Below are positions 1 through 7,000 of a DNA stretch of 11,655 nt, piece by piece; position 1 is the first letter of the stretch; each line of letters starts with the position of its first letter. The notes under the pieces were generated by a model that saw only the letters and a list, made by a program, of their open reading frames with translations, was not told the DNA's origin and ran no database searches. The position numbers were made by a program, and so were the translations under genes. The DNA lies in contig LIUJ01000029.1 in the NCBI GenBank assembly GCA_001462255.1, forward strand, positions 1,684 through 13,338. The letters are read 5' to 3'. The stretch comes from Fibrobacteria bacterium GUT77 (lineage in GTDB: Bacteria > Fibrobacterota > Chitinivibrionia > Chitinivibrionales > Chitinispirillaceae).

Positions 1-399
1 GATTCGCCGCCCTCGCTTGGGCTTGTGACGGTAAACGTTCTTGTCGCGGCGACGTCGGTTCTTATCCCGGTTCAGTGCGAGTATTTCGCGCTTGAGGGGT
101 TGGCGGCGCTTTTCGACACGATTCTTAGGGTGCAGAAGCAACTCAACCAAAAGTTGGTTATTGAGGGGGCGCTTCTCACGATGTACGACGGCAGGCTCAA
201 CTTATCGCGAGAGGTGGCGGAGGAGGTGCGGTCGTACTTTCAAGGCAAGGTCTTTGAGACGGTGGTCATGCGGAACGTAAAACTAAGCGAGGCGCCGTCG
301 GTGGGCAAGCCGATTATACATTACGACATAATGTCGCCGGGCGCGAAGAACTATCTCTCGTTGGCCCAGGAGATAATGCGGAGGAACGGCGCGCAATGA
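1..399 (+). CDS. parA: Chromosome-partitioning ATPase ParA (Soj), 3' part
   Basis: ParA is the Walker-type ATPase that binds DNA non-specifically and moves ParB-parS complexes during chromosome segregation. Only the last 132 residues are present, and the reading frame is open to the first base, so the gene starts outside the window. The visible protein begins at what should be the Walker B aspartate (DSPPSLGLVTVN). It then shows the family motif IPVQCEYFALEGL and the C-terminal segment VKLSEAPSVGKPIIHYD that is typical of chromosomal Soj/ParA. The P-loop lies upstream and cannot be checked. The stop codon overlaps the parB start as ATGA, so the two are co-transcribed and probably translationally coupled. 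An internal ATG or GTG start near base 25 would remove core motifs and is not a real start. Identification is secure. Confidence 0.95.
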   Translation, partial: DSPPSLGLVTVNVLVAATSVLIPVQCEYFALEGLAALFDTILRVQKQLNQKLVIEGALLTMYDGRLNLSREVAEEVRSYFQGKVFETVVMRNVKLSEAPSVGKPIIHYDIMSPGAKNYLSLAQEIMRRNGAQ

Positions 400-1316
400 A
401 TGCCGTAGCGACAAAACGCAAGGCGCTGGGCAGGGGTTTGGCCAACCTCATCCCTACGGGGCTAACGGAGGCCGACGGAAACGACGGCGGAGAAATACAT
501 TTCGTAGATATAAACGCGATAGACCCGAATCCGTACCAGCCGCGTACGGATTTTGACGAAAGCGAGATAGCAGGTCTGGCTGAGAGCATAAAAAATCAGG
601 GATTGCTCCAGCCGATAGTGTTGCGGAAAAAGGGGATACGCTACGAGATCATCTCCGGGGAACGCCGCTTCAGGGCGTTTCAGCATTTGCGCAGGGATAC
701 GGTTCCGTGCTATGTGCGGGGCAACGTTTCCGACAATGAGATGCTCGAACTCGCGCTTGTGGAGAATATCCAGCGCGAAGAGTTGAATGAGATAGAAAAG
801 GCGATTGCCTATAAAAAGCTCCTTGAACAGTGCGGCTACACGCACGACGCCCTCGCCCAAAAGGTGGGCAAGAGCCGGGCGGCGGTCACGAACTCGATGC
901 GTTTGCTGAACCTGCCGGCGGAGGTTCAGGAGATGGTTCGTAAGAACCGAATAAGTATGGGGCACGCGCGGGCGGTGCTCGCCGTTGACGGGGAAGCGGC
1001 GCAACTTGAGGCGGCGCGACGAATTTTGCAAGACGGCCTAACGGTTAGGGATGTTGAGAGCATAGTTAAGGCCGATAAGGAGGGCGGAAGCGCCGTTGAT
1101 AAAGCGAAACAACCGGCGGCGACGACCGCGGCGCCGGAACCGGAGGAACGGGTAGAGGATCCGAATGTCGCCCACGCGCTTGAGCAACTGCGCTACAGAT
1201 TCGGTACGCCGGTACGGTTGAGATCCGCCGGGGAGGGTAAGGGACGTGTGGAGATAGAATATTTCGGCGAGAACGACTTGGCGAGGTTACTCGAAATATT
1301 GCTCGGCGGGGCATAG
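396..1316 (+). CDS. parB: Chromosome-partitioning protein ParB (Spo0J)
   Basis: ParB is the parS-binding CTPase that loads as a sliding clamp around the origin region and stimulates ParA. The 306-residue protein is full length. It has the N-terminal ParA-stimulating segment KALGRGLANLI (residues 9-19), the N-terminal domain with NPYQPRTDFD (45-54), the CTP-binding box GERRFRA (88-94) and the box ENIQREELNEIE (123-134). A helix-turn-helix follows (about 148-170, DALAQKVGKSRAAVTN), then an Ala/Pro/Glu-rich linker (about 228-255) and a C-terminal dimerisation domain. GGAGGA at 380-385, inside parA, is a ribosome binding site 10 bases before the ATG. The ATGA overlap with parA marks an operon. 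No full parS palindrome was found in the window. The spacer just downstream carries DnaA boxes, which fits the usual placement of parAB near the origin. Confidence 0.97.
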   Translation: MNAVATKRKALGRGLANLIPTGLTEADGNDGGEIHFVDINAIDPNPYQPRTDFDESEIAGLAESIKNQGLLQPIVLRKKGIRYEIISGERRFRAFQHLRRDTVPCYVRGNVSDNEMLELALVENIQREELNEIEKAIAYKKLLEQCGYTHDALAQKVGKSRAAVTNSMRLLNLPAEVQEMVRKNRISMGHARAVLAVDGEAAQLEAARRILQDGLTVRDVESIVKADKEGGSAVDKAKQPAATTAAPEPEERVEDPNVAHALEQLRYRFGTPVRLRSAGEGKGRVEIEYFGENDLARLLEILLGGA

Positions 1317-1332
1317 GGATATCGGATTGTTG

Positions 1333-1348
1333 AAATATTAAAATATTA
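1333..1348 (+). repeat. Tandem AT-rich 8-mer, possible DNA unwinding element
   Basis: Two exact, directly adjacent copies of AAATATTA sit three bases before the first perfect DnaA box. Short AT-rich direct repeats beside DnaA boxes are typical of duplex-unwinding elements. The role is inferred from position and composition only. Confidence 0.5.
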
Positions 1349-1351
1349 GAG

Positions 1352-1360
1352 TGTGGATAA
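1352..1360 (-). promoter_or_regulatory. DnaA box 1
   Basis: TGTGGATAA on the plus strand is TTATCCACA on the minus strand, an exact match to the consensus DnaA box. It is preceded by the AT-rich tandem 8-mer and followed by TTGTTG-rich sequence. Confidence 0.7.
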
Positions 1361-1469
1361 CTTGTTGATTTGTTGGAAAATGTTGTTATTGACGGGATAA
1401 ATACGTGGAAAATCAACGTGTTACGCGGGAGCGGGTATGTCGGTGGGTTATTTTGAGTAACGCGGGCGG

Positions 1470-1478
1470 TGTGGATAA
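1470..1478 (-). promoter_or_regulatory. DnaA box 2
   Basis: This is a second exact TTATCCACA (read on the minus strand), 118 bases from the first and in the same orientation. Its end overlaps the 8-base palindrome AACCGGTT (1477-1484). A weaker box, GGTTGATAA, begins 11 bases further on. Confidence 0.7.
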
Positions 1479-1583
1479 CCGGTTGATAACGAAACGAGAA
1501 GCGGCAGTTAACCTATAAATATTTAATAGCGTTGATAATGTGTTTGGGGACAAAAAGGTTTTGATTTGTAGGGTATGGGGTAT

Positions 1584-2396
1584 ATGAAAAAGAAGAGCGG
1601 GAGTTACGGCGACAGTAACGCCTATACGTTTATGTTTTTTCCGGAGGGAAGGGGTAGCCCTTTTACCCTACGGGTGCACCGCTACATCATATACATGACG
1701 GTAGCGTCTATAGTTGTGCTATTGCTTGGCCTTGCGGTGTTGCTCTACAAGGCGGGGGATATTGCCGTTAAATTGCAGTTGGTGCGGGATTTGAAGATGG
1801 AGAACGCCCGGCTTCACGAGCATAGCAAGGATCTTGAAATATCGTCGCAGAAGATTGTGGGCATAGACAGCATGACGGCGTATTTGCGTCGGCTCGCGAA
1901 AGTCGCGGATATCAAGGAGGGGATTGCCCCGTCTCCGGTTGCGGCGGTTCAGGCGGGCGCGGAGCGGTCCGACGGTTTGGTTGTGCGTACCGGAACAACG
2001 TCGGAGTTTGCTGTCTCGGTTCCGAATATCATGCCGGTAACGGGGTGGATTACTAAACATTTTTCTAACGACCAAGCGGCGCCGCACTTAGGCATTGACA
2101 TCGCCGCGACAAGCGGTACGCCGGTAAAGGCGACGGCGACGGGAGCGGTGGAGGATGTTCGCAACGACAAATACTATGGGATGATAGTGGAGGTTCGCCA
2201 CGAAAACGGTTTTTTGACGCGCTACGGACATTGTTCGCAGATACTCGCGTCGGTCGGCGATAGGGTAAACAGGGGGCAGACGATAGCGTTGGTCGGAAGT
2301 ACCGGCCGCTCTACGGCGCCCCACGTGCACTACGAGGTGATGAAATACGGAAAACACGTTGACCCGATGGACTTCATCGGCACGCATAAACAGTAA
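1584..2396 (+). CDS. Membrane-anchored M23 family metallopeptidase
   Basis: This is a peptidoglycan endopeptidase of the LytM/M23 family, anchored in the inner membrane and expected to cut cross-links in the periplasm. I chose the ATG at 1584 (270 residues, MKKKSG) because AGGG at 1570-1573 is well spaced from it. An in-frame ATG at 1575 would add three residues and has no binding site. A cytoplasmic basic segment (1-34) is followed by one membrane helix (about 35-54), then a short helical, probably coiled-coil stretch (about 61-87) and a linker. The M23 domain lies at about 145-262. Zinc ligands are visible as HLGID (H168, D172) and HVH (H247, H249), with YGH (H216) also conserved, so it looks active. 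The bactofilin gene starts 10 bases after the stop. M23 peptidases paired with bactofilins shape cells in several bacteria, such as Csd1 with CcmA in Helicobacter, and the same role is inferred here. Confidence 0.92.
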   Translation: MKKKSGSYGDSNAYTFMFFPEGRGSPFTLRVHRYIIYMTVASIVVLLLGLAVLLYKAGDIAVKLQLVRDLKMENARLHEHSKDLEISSQKIVGIDSMTAYLRRLAKVADIKEGIAPSPVAAVQAGAERSDGLVVRTGTTSEFAVSVPNIMPVTGWITKHFSNDQAAPHLGIDIAATSGTPVKATATGAVEDVRNDKYYGMIVEVRHENGFLTRYGHCSQILASVGDRVNRGQTIALVGSTGRSTAPHVHYEVMKYGKHVDPMDFIGTHKQ

Positions 2397-2406
2397 GGAG
2401 GGAGTC

Positions 2407-2820
2407 ATGGACAAGAACGGAAAGGGCCTCTTGAACATTATCGGCACGGGGAGCGTCTTTGAGGGAACGATCAACGTTCCCCACAGCATCCGTATCGACG
2501 GCGCGTTCAAAGGTAGGCTCCAAACGGCGGAGTCGATCACTGTCGGCGAGACGGGTGTCTTGGAAGCGGAGATAAGGGCGCAAAACGCGTTTATCTTCGG
2601 AAAAGTGATAGGGAATCTGTACATTGACGAGCGCGTGGAGCTCCACTCCTCGGCGGTGGTGATCGGCGATCTCCACGCGAAAGAGTTGGTCGTTAGGGAG
2701 GGCGCGATCTATCACGGCCACTGCTCAATGCAGAAAGGGCAACAGGTCGCCGTAGAGGCGGCAAACGAAAAGAAAGAAAAAGAACGCGAAAAGGACAGAG
2801 AAAGAGAAAAGGACATTTAA
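2407..2820 (+). CDS. Bactofilin (polymer-forming cytoskeletal protein)
   Basis: Bactofilins are small beta-helical proteins that polymerise without nucleotide and act as scaffolds for cell-wall enzymes at the membrane. The protein has 137 residues from the ATG at 2407. That start is fixed by a perfect AAGGAGG at 2395-2401, which overlaps the stop codon of the peptidase gene and lies five bases upstream. The core (about 10-110) shows the family pattern: IGTGSVFEGTI, IRIDGAFKGRL, GVLEAEI, GKVIGNLYIDERVELH and VIGDLHAKELVVREGAIYHG, a run of short strands with turn glycines. The last 20 or so residues are almost only Lys, Glu, Arg and Asp (EKKEKEREKDREREKDI), a charged and probably unstructured tail. 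Tight coupling to the M23 gene strongly suggests that the two products act together in cell shape or wall growth. A role in positioning segregation proteins, as for Myxococcus BacNOP, is possible given nearby parAB but is speculative. Confidence 0.93.
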   Translation: MDKNGKGLLNIIGTGSVFEGTINVPHSIRIDGAFKGRLQTAESITVGETGVLEAEIRAQNAFIFGKVIGNLYIDERVELHSSAVVIGDLHAKELVVREGAIYHGHCSMQKGQQVAVEAANEKKEKEREKDREREKDI

Positions 2821-2831
2821 CTGAATCAATC

Positions 2832-2865
2832 GCCTAAGCCGGGACGCGGCGCGTACGGCGTAGGC
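2832..2865 (+). other. Stem-loop between bactofilin and STAS genes
   Basis: GCCTAAGCCG (2832-2841) pairs with CGGCGTAGGC (2856-2865) with nine of ten positions matched. The loop itself holds a second small stem, ACGC/GCGT (2844-2847 with 2851-2854, three-base loop). No T-run follows (ATAAACAAAT), so it is not a standard intrinsic terminator. It may weaken read-through, protect the upstream mRNA end, or be a short repeat. Confidence 0.5.
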
Positions 2866-2894
2866 ATAAACAAATCAGACTACGGAGCCTTCCG

Positions 2895-3287
2895 ATGTCA
2901 TTTGAAAAATTTGATAGGGACGAATTCCTGTACATCAGGTACAGCCAAGACGCGATCTCCGACAAGGAGTATTTGAAAAACGCCTTGATCGCGGAATCGT
3001 CCGCCGGTAAGAGGAGAGATACCGTGCTGGAGTTCACAAGCGCCACAATCTTGTACTCCGTAGAGATCGGCATGATTGTGCAATTCCTGAAAACTCTAAA
3101 CGGCACCGGACGCTTCTTGCGCTTGGTCGCGTCAAACTACGTCTGCGAGATGCTGGTTACAATGAACATACACAGGATACCCAACCTAATCCTATACAAC
3201 AACATGGACGCGATAAAGGAGCACTACCCAATGGTTGATTTTGAAGAATTTGAGTACGGAAATACGGAAACGGGCGAAGGGGTTTAA
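2895..3287 (+). CDS. STAS-domain-like protein (possible anti-sigma factor antagonist)
   Basis: This 130-residue protein resembles a STAS domain, the fold of anti-anti-sigma factors such as SpoIIAA. The evidence is the pattern VLEFTSATILYSVEIGMIV (44-62), a helix, then GRFLRLVASNYVCEMLVTMN (71-90) and LILYNNMDAI (98-107). This mirrors the usual order of central strand, phosphosite loop, second strand (RLVG-like) and final helix. The phosphosite loop, DSSG-L in classical members, reads Y54-S55-V56-E57-I58-G59. One serine is kept, but the position usually phosphorylated is Val and the loop Asp is Tyr. It may therefore not be switched by phosphorylation in the usual way. GGAG at 2884-2887 lies seven bases before the ATG. 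It follows the bactofilin in the same direction after a hairpin. The partner is unknown; no anti-sigma kinase is nearby. The family call rests on pattern only. Confidence 0.6.
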   Translation: MSFEKFDRDEFLYIRYSQDAISDKEYLKNALIAESSAGKRRDTVLEFTSATILYSVEIGMIVQFLKTLNGTGRFLRLVASNYVCEMLVTMNIHRIPNLILYNNMDAIKEHYPMVDFEEFEYGNTETGEGV

Positions 3288-3745
3288 ACTCGAGGGGATA
3301 CGTTAAAAACATCCTTATTCTCCATAAACACCGCGTCCTCCCCGTCTCCGTAATAGCCTATTTTAACGGCCTCTTCCGTGAATCCGCACTTTTCGTAAAG
3401 GCGTATCGCGGAGAGATTTGAGCGCCTAACCTCCAAATACGCGCGCCTCGCGTTTCCGGCGGCCGCCGTTCGCATCAATTGATTTATCAAAGACGCGCCC
3501 ACCCCCATATTCCTATAGCGTTCGCCCACGGCGACTTCGAGTATGTGCAATTCGTCTAAAATCAACGAGGAACAGGCAAAACCGATTATATCGCTTTCTT
3601 GATTTTCCGCCACCCAAAAAACGGAATACGGATTTGACAAACCGCTCGCGATACCGTCGCGGGTCCACGGATTTTGACTGCAGGCCAGCTCTATGGCGTG
3701 GATTCTATCAATATCGCTTGAGACGGCGGGCCTAAGGGGCGTCAT
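3284..3745 (-). CDS. rimI: GNAT acetyltransferase, RimI-like (ribosomal protein N-terminal)
   Basis: RimI transfers acetyl from acetyl-CoA to the N-terminal alanine of ribosomal protein bS18. The 153-residue protein has the usual length and order of a RimI. It shows NPWTRDGIASGL (25-36), the strand ELHILEVAV (65-73), the acetyl-CoA loop RYRNMGVG (77-84), EVRRSN (105-110) and LYEKCGF (117-123) followed by the YY pair at 131-132. Glu105 and Tyr117 occupy the places of the catalytic Glu and Tyr of RimI. The ATG lies inside the end of the upstream barrel gene (14-base overlap) and lacks a clear ribosome binding site, so translation probably depends on coupling. Its TAA overlaps the TAA of the convergent STAS gene by four bases. 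The neighbours usual for rimI (tsaB, tsaD) are absent, so another GNAT substrate cannot be excluded. Confidence 0.85.
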   Translation of the reverse strand: MTPLRPAVSSDIDRIHAIELACSQNPWTRDGIASGLSNPYSVFWVAENQESDIIGFACSSLILDELHILEVAVGERYRNMGVGASLINQLMRTAAAGNARRAYLEVRRSNLSAIRLYEKCGFTEEAVKIGYYGDGEDAVFMENKDVFNVSPRV

Positions 3746-4991
3746 AGGTAGGCTGACCGATATCCGTTCCAGGGTCGGCTTCGTCCGTCGCCGATTCCCC
3801 CGTCTCCGTAGGCACAGATTGCTCCGTTGGCGCCGATTCCTCAGCCGGTACTACCGATTCGTCTTCCGTCGCCGTCGCCGCGGATTCACCACTTGACACG
3901 TTCTCTTCCTCCGCTGACGCGGATTCTTCTTCCGCCGGTACGGACTCATCCTCCGTTGACGCAGATTTCTTCATAGGTACGATTTTGACCTCATCTTTAA
4001 CCGTCGACACCTTCCCGCGCCCGCCCATATTGTAGGTGAACCCCATGCTCCACTTCATCTCGTAGTCGTCGACAAAAACCGTAGGCGTAAACGCCGCGTC
4101 AAAAGACAGCCTGTCTATGTTAAAACCTATACCAAAGGACATAACCTCGTTCTCCCAGCCGATCCGTTTTCCTACCCGCAAACTTATGTACGGCAACGCC
4201 TTTACCTCAACTCCTACGGGGGCGCTAAACGTTCCGTCCTCGTCTCTGTACGCCAAGTCCGCGGCTACGGTATAGGGGATCGACCACCGCGTATCCGACC
4301 ACGCGGCGCCGACTCTGGCAAATACCGGAACGCGCCCGTCACGCCAACGCGACTTGTCTCCGGCAAACCCGTTGCTCCAGCCTACCCCGTTCATCCACGC
4401 CGCGCCCAAACTCAGCTTGTCGTCCAACAGCTTATATCCTACCCCAAGGCTCAACGCGAACGCGCCGTATGTGCTACCCACCCAAACGCGGTCCTCCGCC
4501 ATGCTTAAGGCCACGCCGACCGCGGTGTTATCGCGGATGTACCCAACGCTTAACGCTCCAATGGTTGTACCGCTCGACGCGACCGCGCCCAAACCGCGCT
4601 CGTCGCTCATCTGAAAATCGACGGCGCTTGAAAAGAAGCCAACGGCGCTGAACCACTCCGTAAAGAGCGCCGCGGTCTCTATGCCGCCCCTATTCACCTC
4701 ACCTGGCATTTGGCCGAACTCCGCGGAGGCGTATGAAGATCCCGTCGGCGAAAAGAACGGTTGCACCGGATTGTAGTAGCGGAAACCGTACCCGTAGAGC
4801 GCCGTACCTACGGACCCCATGCCGATGTTTTTGGGGCTTAAGGGCTCCTCGAACATGAGGAAGCCGTAGCCGCGGTTACGCGGAGAGTTGTCGACGGTGC
4901 CGTAGTCGTTAACGTTGTTTTGGGCGTAAACGCGGGCGGCGGGCGTCGCGATGAGTATTGTAGACAGAAATAACGCGGTGATATTTTTCAC
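3732..4991 (-). CDS. Exported beta-barrel protein, PorV/UPF0164-like, with acidic repeat tail
   Basis: This is a probable outer-membrane beta-barrel. I place the start at the GTG at 4989-4991 (419 residues): it directly begins a signal peptide (KNITALFLSTILIA, cleavage likely after VYA23) and has AAGGG a few bases upstream. An ATG further upstream (5030) would put 13 charged residues before it. The early motif LSPKNIGMGSVGTALYGYGFRYYNPVQ matches the PorV/UPF0164/FadL-like start: a glycine-rich strand, then a Tyr-Asn-Pro. Alternating strands ending in aromatic residues continue to about residue 325 (MKWSMGFTYNMGG). The last 78 residues are an acidic Ser/Glu/Thr/Ala/Pro tail with near-repeats such as TEDESVPAEE and TEDESVVPAEE. 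A barrel protein normally ends at its last strand, so the tail is odd. It sits downstream of uvrC and overlaps the rimI-like gene. Function is unknown; surface assembly or lipid handling is a guess from the family. Confidence 0.75.
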   Translation of the reverse strand: MKNITALFLSTILIATPAARVYAQNNVNDYGTVDNSPRNRGYGFLMFEEPLSPKNIGMGSVGTALYGYGFRYYNPVQPFFSPTGSSYASAEFGQMPGEVNRGGIETAALFTEWFSAVGFFSSAVDFQMSDERGLGAVASSGTTIGALSVGYIRDNTAVGVALSMAEDRVWVGSTYGAFALSLGVGYKLLDDKLSLGAAWMNGVGWSNGFAGDKSRWRDGRVPVFARVGAAWSDTRWSIPYTVAADLAYRDEDGTFSAPVGVEVKALPYISLRVGKRIGWENEVMSFGIGFNIDRLSFDAAFTPTVFVDDYEMKWSMGFTYNMGGRGKVSTVKDEVKIVPMKKSASTEDESVPAEEESASAEEENVSSGESAATATEDESVVPAEESAPTEQSVPTETGESATDEADPGTDIGQPTYDAP

Positions 4992-5106
4992 AATAAGTCC
5001 CTTTTGATGAAAAACCGACCTTACGGACAAAACCCACCGCCTATAAATTTACATTATCGCGCCGGGCAATAGCAAATATCTCATAATATTACATAGCCGC
5101 CGTAGG

Positions 5107-6948
5107 CTACGACGCGTTCGGGCTCCGACCGTTTTTTTTTGACGCCAACGCCTCCTTAAGCCTTCGCGCCGACTCCTCTGAGAACCCGCGCACGCCGGCG
5201 ATCTCTTCCGCCTCCGCCGCCGTCAGGCGCTTAAGCGAACCGAAGCGCTCCAATAACAACCGCGCCCTGACGCTTCCGATTCCCGGCAAATTTTCCAAAT
5301 CGGAGCGGGTGAACTGCTTGCCGCGGACTTCGCGGTGGAATGTAATCGCGTACCGGTGTACCTCGTCGCGAATGCGCTCCACCAACTTACGCGCCGGGTG
5401 CGTCTCCGGCAACGATAGCGGTTCCGACAAACAAGGTGAGAATAAAATCTCCTCTTTCTTGGCTAACGACACTATAAGCGGAGGGTCGTCAAATTCCTTT
5501 AGCGCTTCCATAGCCGCGTGTAATTGTCCTTTGCCGCCGTCAATCAGCAATAGATCGGGGAAGGCGCTCCCCTCGTCGCGCAGACGCCTTAACCGCCGCG
5601 AAACGGCTTCCATCATCATCGCGAAGTCGTTCTGCCCCTCAACGGATTTTATCTTGTACCGACGATAGCCGGACTTGTTTGGAATCCCGCCCTTAAACTG
5701 CACCATACCGGCTACGGCGAAAGACTCGCCGAGGTTGGAGATGTCGAAGGCTTCTATGACGACCGGCGGGCGCGGCAAGGCGAGCGCTTTTTGCAAATCG
5801 TCGACATCCTGAGAGGCGTTCGGCGGAGCCTTTTGCGATAGGTAGGCTTGGGCGTTCTTCTCCGCCATGGATACCAATATCTTTTTATCGCCTTTTGTGG
5901 GAATGGTTACCAAAACTTTGTCGGGATCGCTCATATCAAACCAATTCTGCAAAACCTTCCGTGAAAATCCCGCATCGTCCGGCACGATAATTTCCTCCGG
6001 TATCTCCATATCCTCCAACGTATAAAATTGCGTGACGATACCGTCGTTGCCCTCCGACGAAAATTCCCATTTGTCGCGTTTGAACAAAAAATTACGCGCC
6101 GCCATAAGCAACCCGTCCCTGAAGTGCAGTACGGCCATCGATATGTCCCTGTCGCCCCTCGCGATGCCGAACACGTCGCAATCTGCGTCGGAGAGCTTCA
6201 AGTCTACCCGTTGTCGCGGTCGCGACGCCTCCCGTATCAGCTTGATTTGGTCGCGCAACCGAGCCGCCTCCTCAAAGCGCAGTTCCGCCGCCGCTCTCTC
6301 CATCCGTTCCTCAAGCTCTTTGGTGAGGCCGCCGCGCCTCCCGTTGAGAAAACGTCCCAAGTCGCCCACGTTGCGCCGGTATTCGTCAACGCCGATTAAG
6401 CCGGCGCACGGGGCGCTGCAACGCTTCATCGAATGGTTGATACACGGACGCGTTGCTTTTTTTAAAGGAAGCTTTTTGTCGCAATTGCGCAACAAAAATA
6501 TGCGTTTGGCGAAATCCGCCATACGGCGCATAGTAGTTACGTCGGTATACGGGCCGTAGTATTTCGCGCCGTCGCGTTCCACGCGGCGCACTACCAGCAG
6601 GCGCGGGAACGGTTCGTCGACCGTTACCTTCAGGTACGGATAGTGCTTGTCGTCCCGCAACTCAATATTGTATTTCGGCTTGTGTTTGCGGATGAGGTTG
6701 GCTTCAAGTATCAGCGCCTCAGCCTCTGTGTCGGTGAGAATTAGGTCGATGTGGTCCAACAAGCGCAGCATTCCGGGAATTTGGGCGCGGTCTTCGTGGT
6801 CGCTCATAAAATAAGAACGGACGCGGGAGCGCAGGTTGACCGCCTTGCCCACGTAGAGCAGGTTGCCGGCTACGTCTTTCATCAGATAGACGCCGGGGGT
6901 CTCCGGAAAACGGGACGTGTCCGCCAACAGTTCTTGTAACGTGCTCAT
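5107..6948 (-). CDS. uvrC: UvrABC excinuclease subunit C
   Basis: UvrC makes both incisions around bulky DNA lesions after UvrA/UvrB recognition in nucleotide excision repair. The 613 residues match the family length. Domains in order are: the GIY-YIG nuclease at the N-terminus (GVYLMKDVAGNLLYVGKA, 19-36) for the 3' cut; a four-cysteine cluster (C156, C169, C177, C181) with the spacing known to hold a 4Fe-4S cluster; and the UVR motif that binds UvrB (about 209-240, LEERMERAAAELRFEEAARL). The RNase H-like nuclease for the 5' cut follows (EAFDISNLGESFAVAGMV and later LLLIDGGKGQL), and then tandem helix-hairpin-helix motifs (LENLPGIGSVRARLLLERFG). All key motifs look intact. The ATG at 6946-6948 has no strong ribosome binding site. 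An eight-base A run near the 3' end encodes part of the lysine-rich tail. The beta-barrel gene follows in the same direction. Confidence 0.97.
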   Translation of the reverse strand: MSTLQELLADTSRFPETPGVYLMKDVAGNLLYVGKAVNLRSRVRSYFMSDHEDRAQIPGMLRLLDHIDLILTDTEAEALILEANLIRKHKPKYNIELRDDKHYPYLKVTVDEPFPRLLVVRRVERDGAKYYGPYTDVTTMRRMADFAKRIFLLRNCDKKLPLKKATRPCINHSMKRCSAPCAGLIGVDEYRRNVGDLGRFLNGRRGGLTKELEERMERAAAELRFEEAARLRDQIKLIREASRPRQRVDLKLSDADCDVFGIARGDRDISMAVLHFRDGLLMAARNFLFKRDKWEFSSEGNDGIVTQFYTLEDMEIPEEIIVPDDAGFSRKVLQNWFDMSDPDKVLVTIPTKGDKKILVSMAEKNAQAYLSQKAPPNASQDVDDLQKALALPRPPVVIEAFDISNLGESFAVAGMVQFKGGIPNKSGYRRYKIKSVEGQNDFAMMMEAVSRRLRRLRDEGSAFPDLLLIDGGKGQLHAAMEALKEFDDPPLIVSLAKKEEILFSPCLSEPLSLPETHPARKLVERIRDEVHRYAITFHREVRGKQFTRSDLENLPGIGSVRARLLLERFGSLKRLTAAEAEEIAGVRGFSEESARRLKEALASKKNGRSPNAS

Positions 6949-7000
6949 CGTAATTTATTTTCAGCTTCTTAGTGCCTACTTTTTTGCGTATTGATACTTC

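Larger units (their letters stand above)
1317..1574. other. Candidate replication origin (oriC-like spacer)
   Basis: This 258-base spacer between parB and the peptidase gene has no plausible coding frame. It holds two exact DnaA boxes in the same orientation (TGTGGATAA at 1352 and 1470). It also holds weaker relatives, each two mismatches from the box, at 1404-1412 (CGTGGAAAA), 1481-1489 (GGTTGATAA) and 1530-1538 (CGTTGATAA). The 1470 and 1481 sites start 11 bases apart, about one helical turn. A tandem AT-rich 8-mer abuts the first box, and a second AT-rich stretch lies at about 1511-1529. ACGCGGG occurs twice (1423 and 1460). Clustered boxes plus an AT-rich unwinding-like element beside parAB is the classic origin arrangement. 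It could instead be a DnaA-regulated promoter region. No dnaA, dnaN, gidA or rpmH is visible to strengthen the call. Confidence 0.55.

Noticed and set aside
462..1031. Long minus-strand open frame opposite parB
   Set aside because: It lies fully antisense to a well-supported parB, lacks recognisable motifs and is explained by the GC-rich codon pattern of parB.
2321..2332. CACGTG core within the peptidase gene, considered as parS
   Set aside because: The flanks do not match the GTTTC/GAAAC arms; it encodes the conserved HVH zinc motif.
3693..3896. Arg-rich plus-strand open frame over the barrel tail
   Set aside because: Its Arg/Phe-rich sequence is the complement of the Ser/Glu repeat codons; it has no start signal.
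4992..5106. Promoter or terminator between uvrC and the barrel gene
   Set aside because: A five-base stem (TAGCC/GGCTA) at the uvrC stop has no T-run, and the best -35/-10 pair (TTGCCC, TTATAG) matches poorly at the -10. Neither is strong enough to annotate.
6032..6559. Plus-strand open frame of 175 codons opposite uvrC
   Set aside because: It is a shadow of intact uvrC, with no ribosome binding site or known motif.
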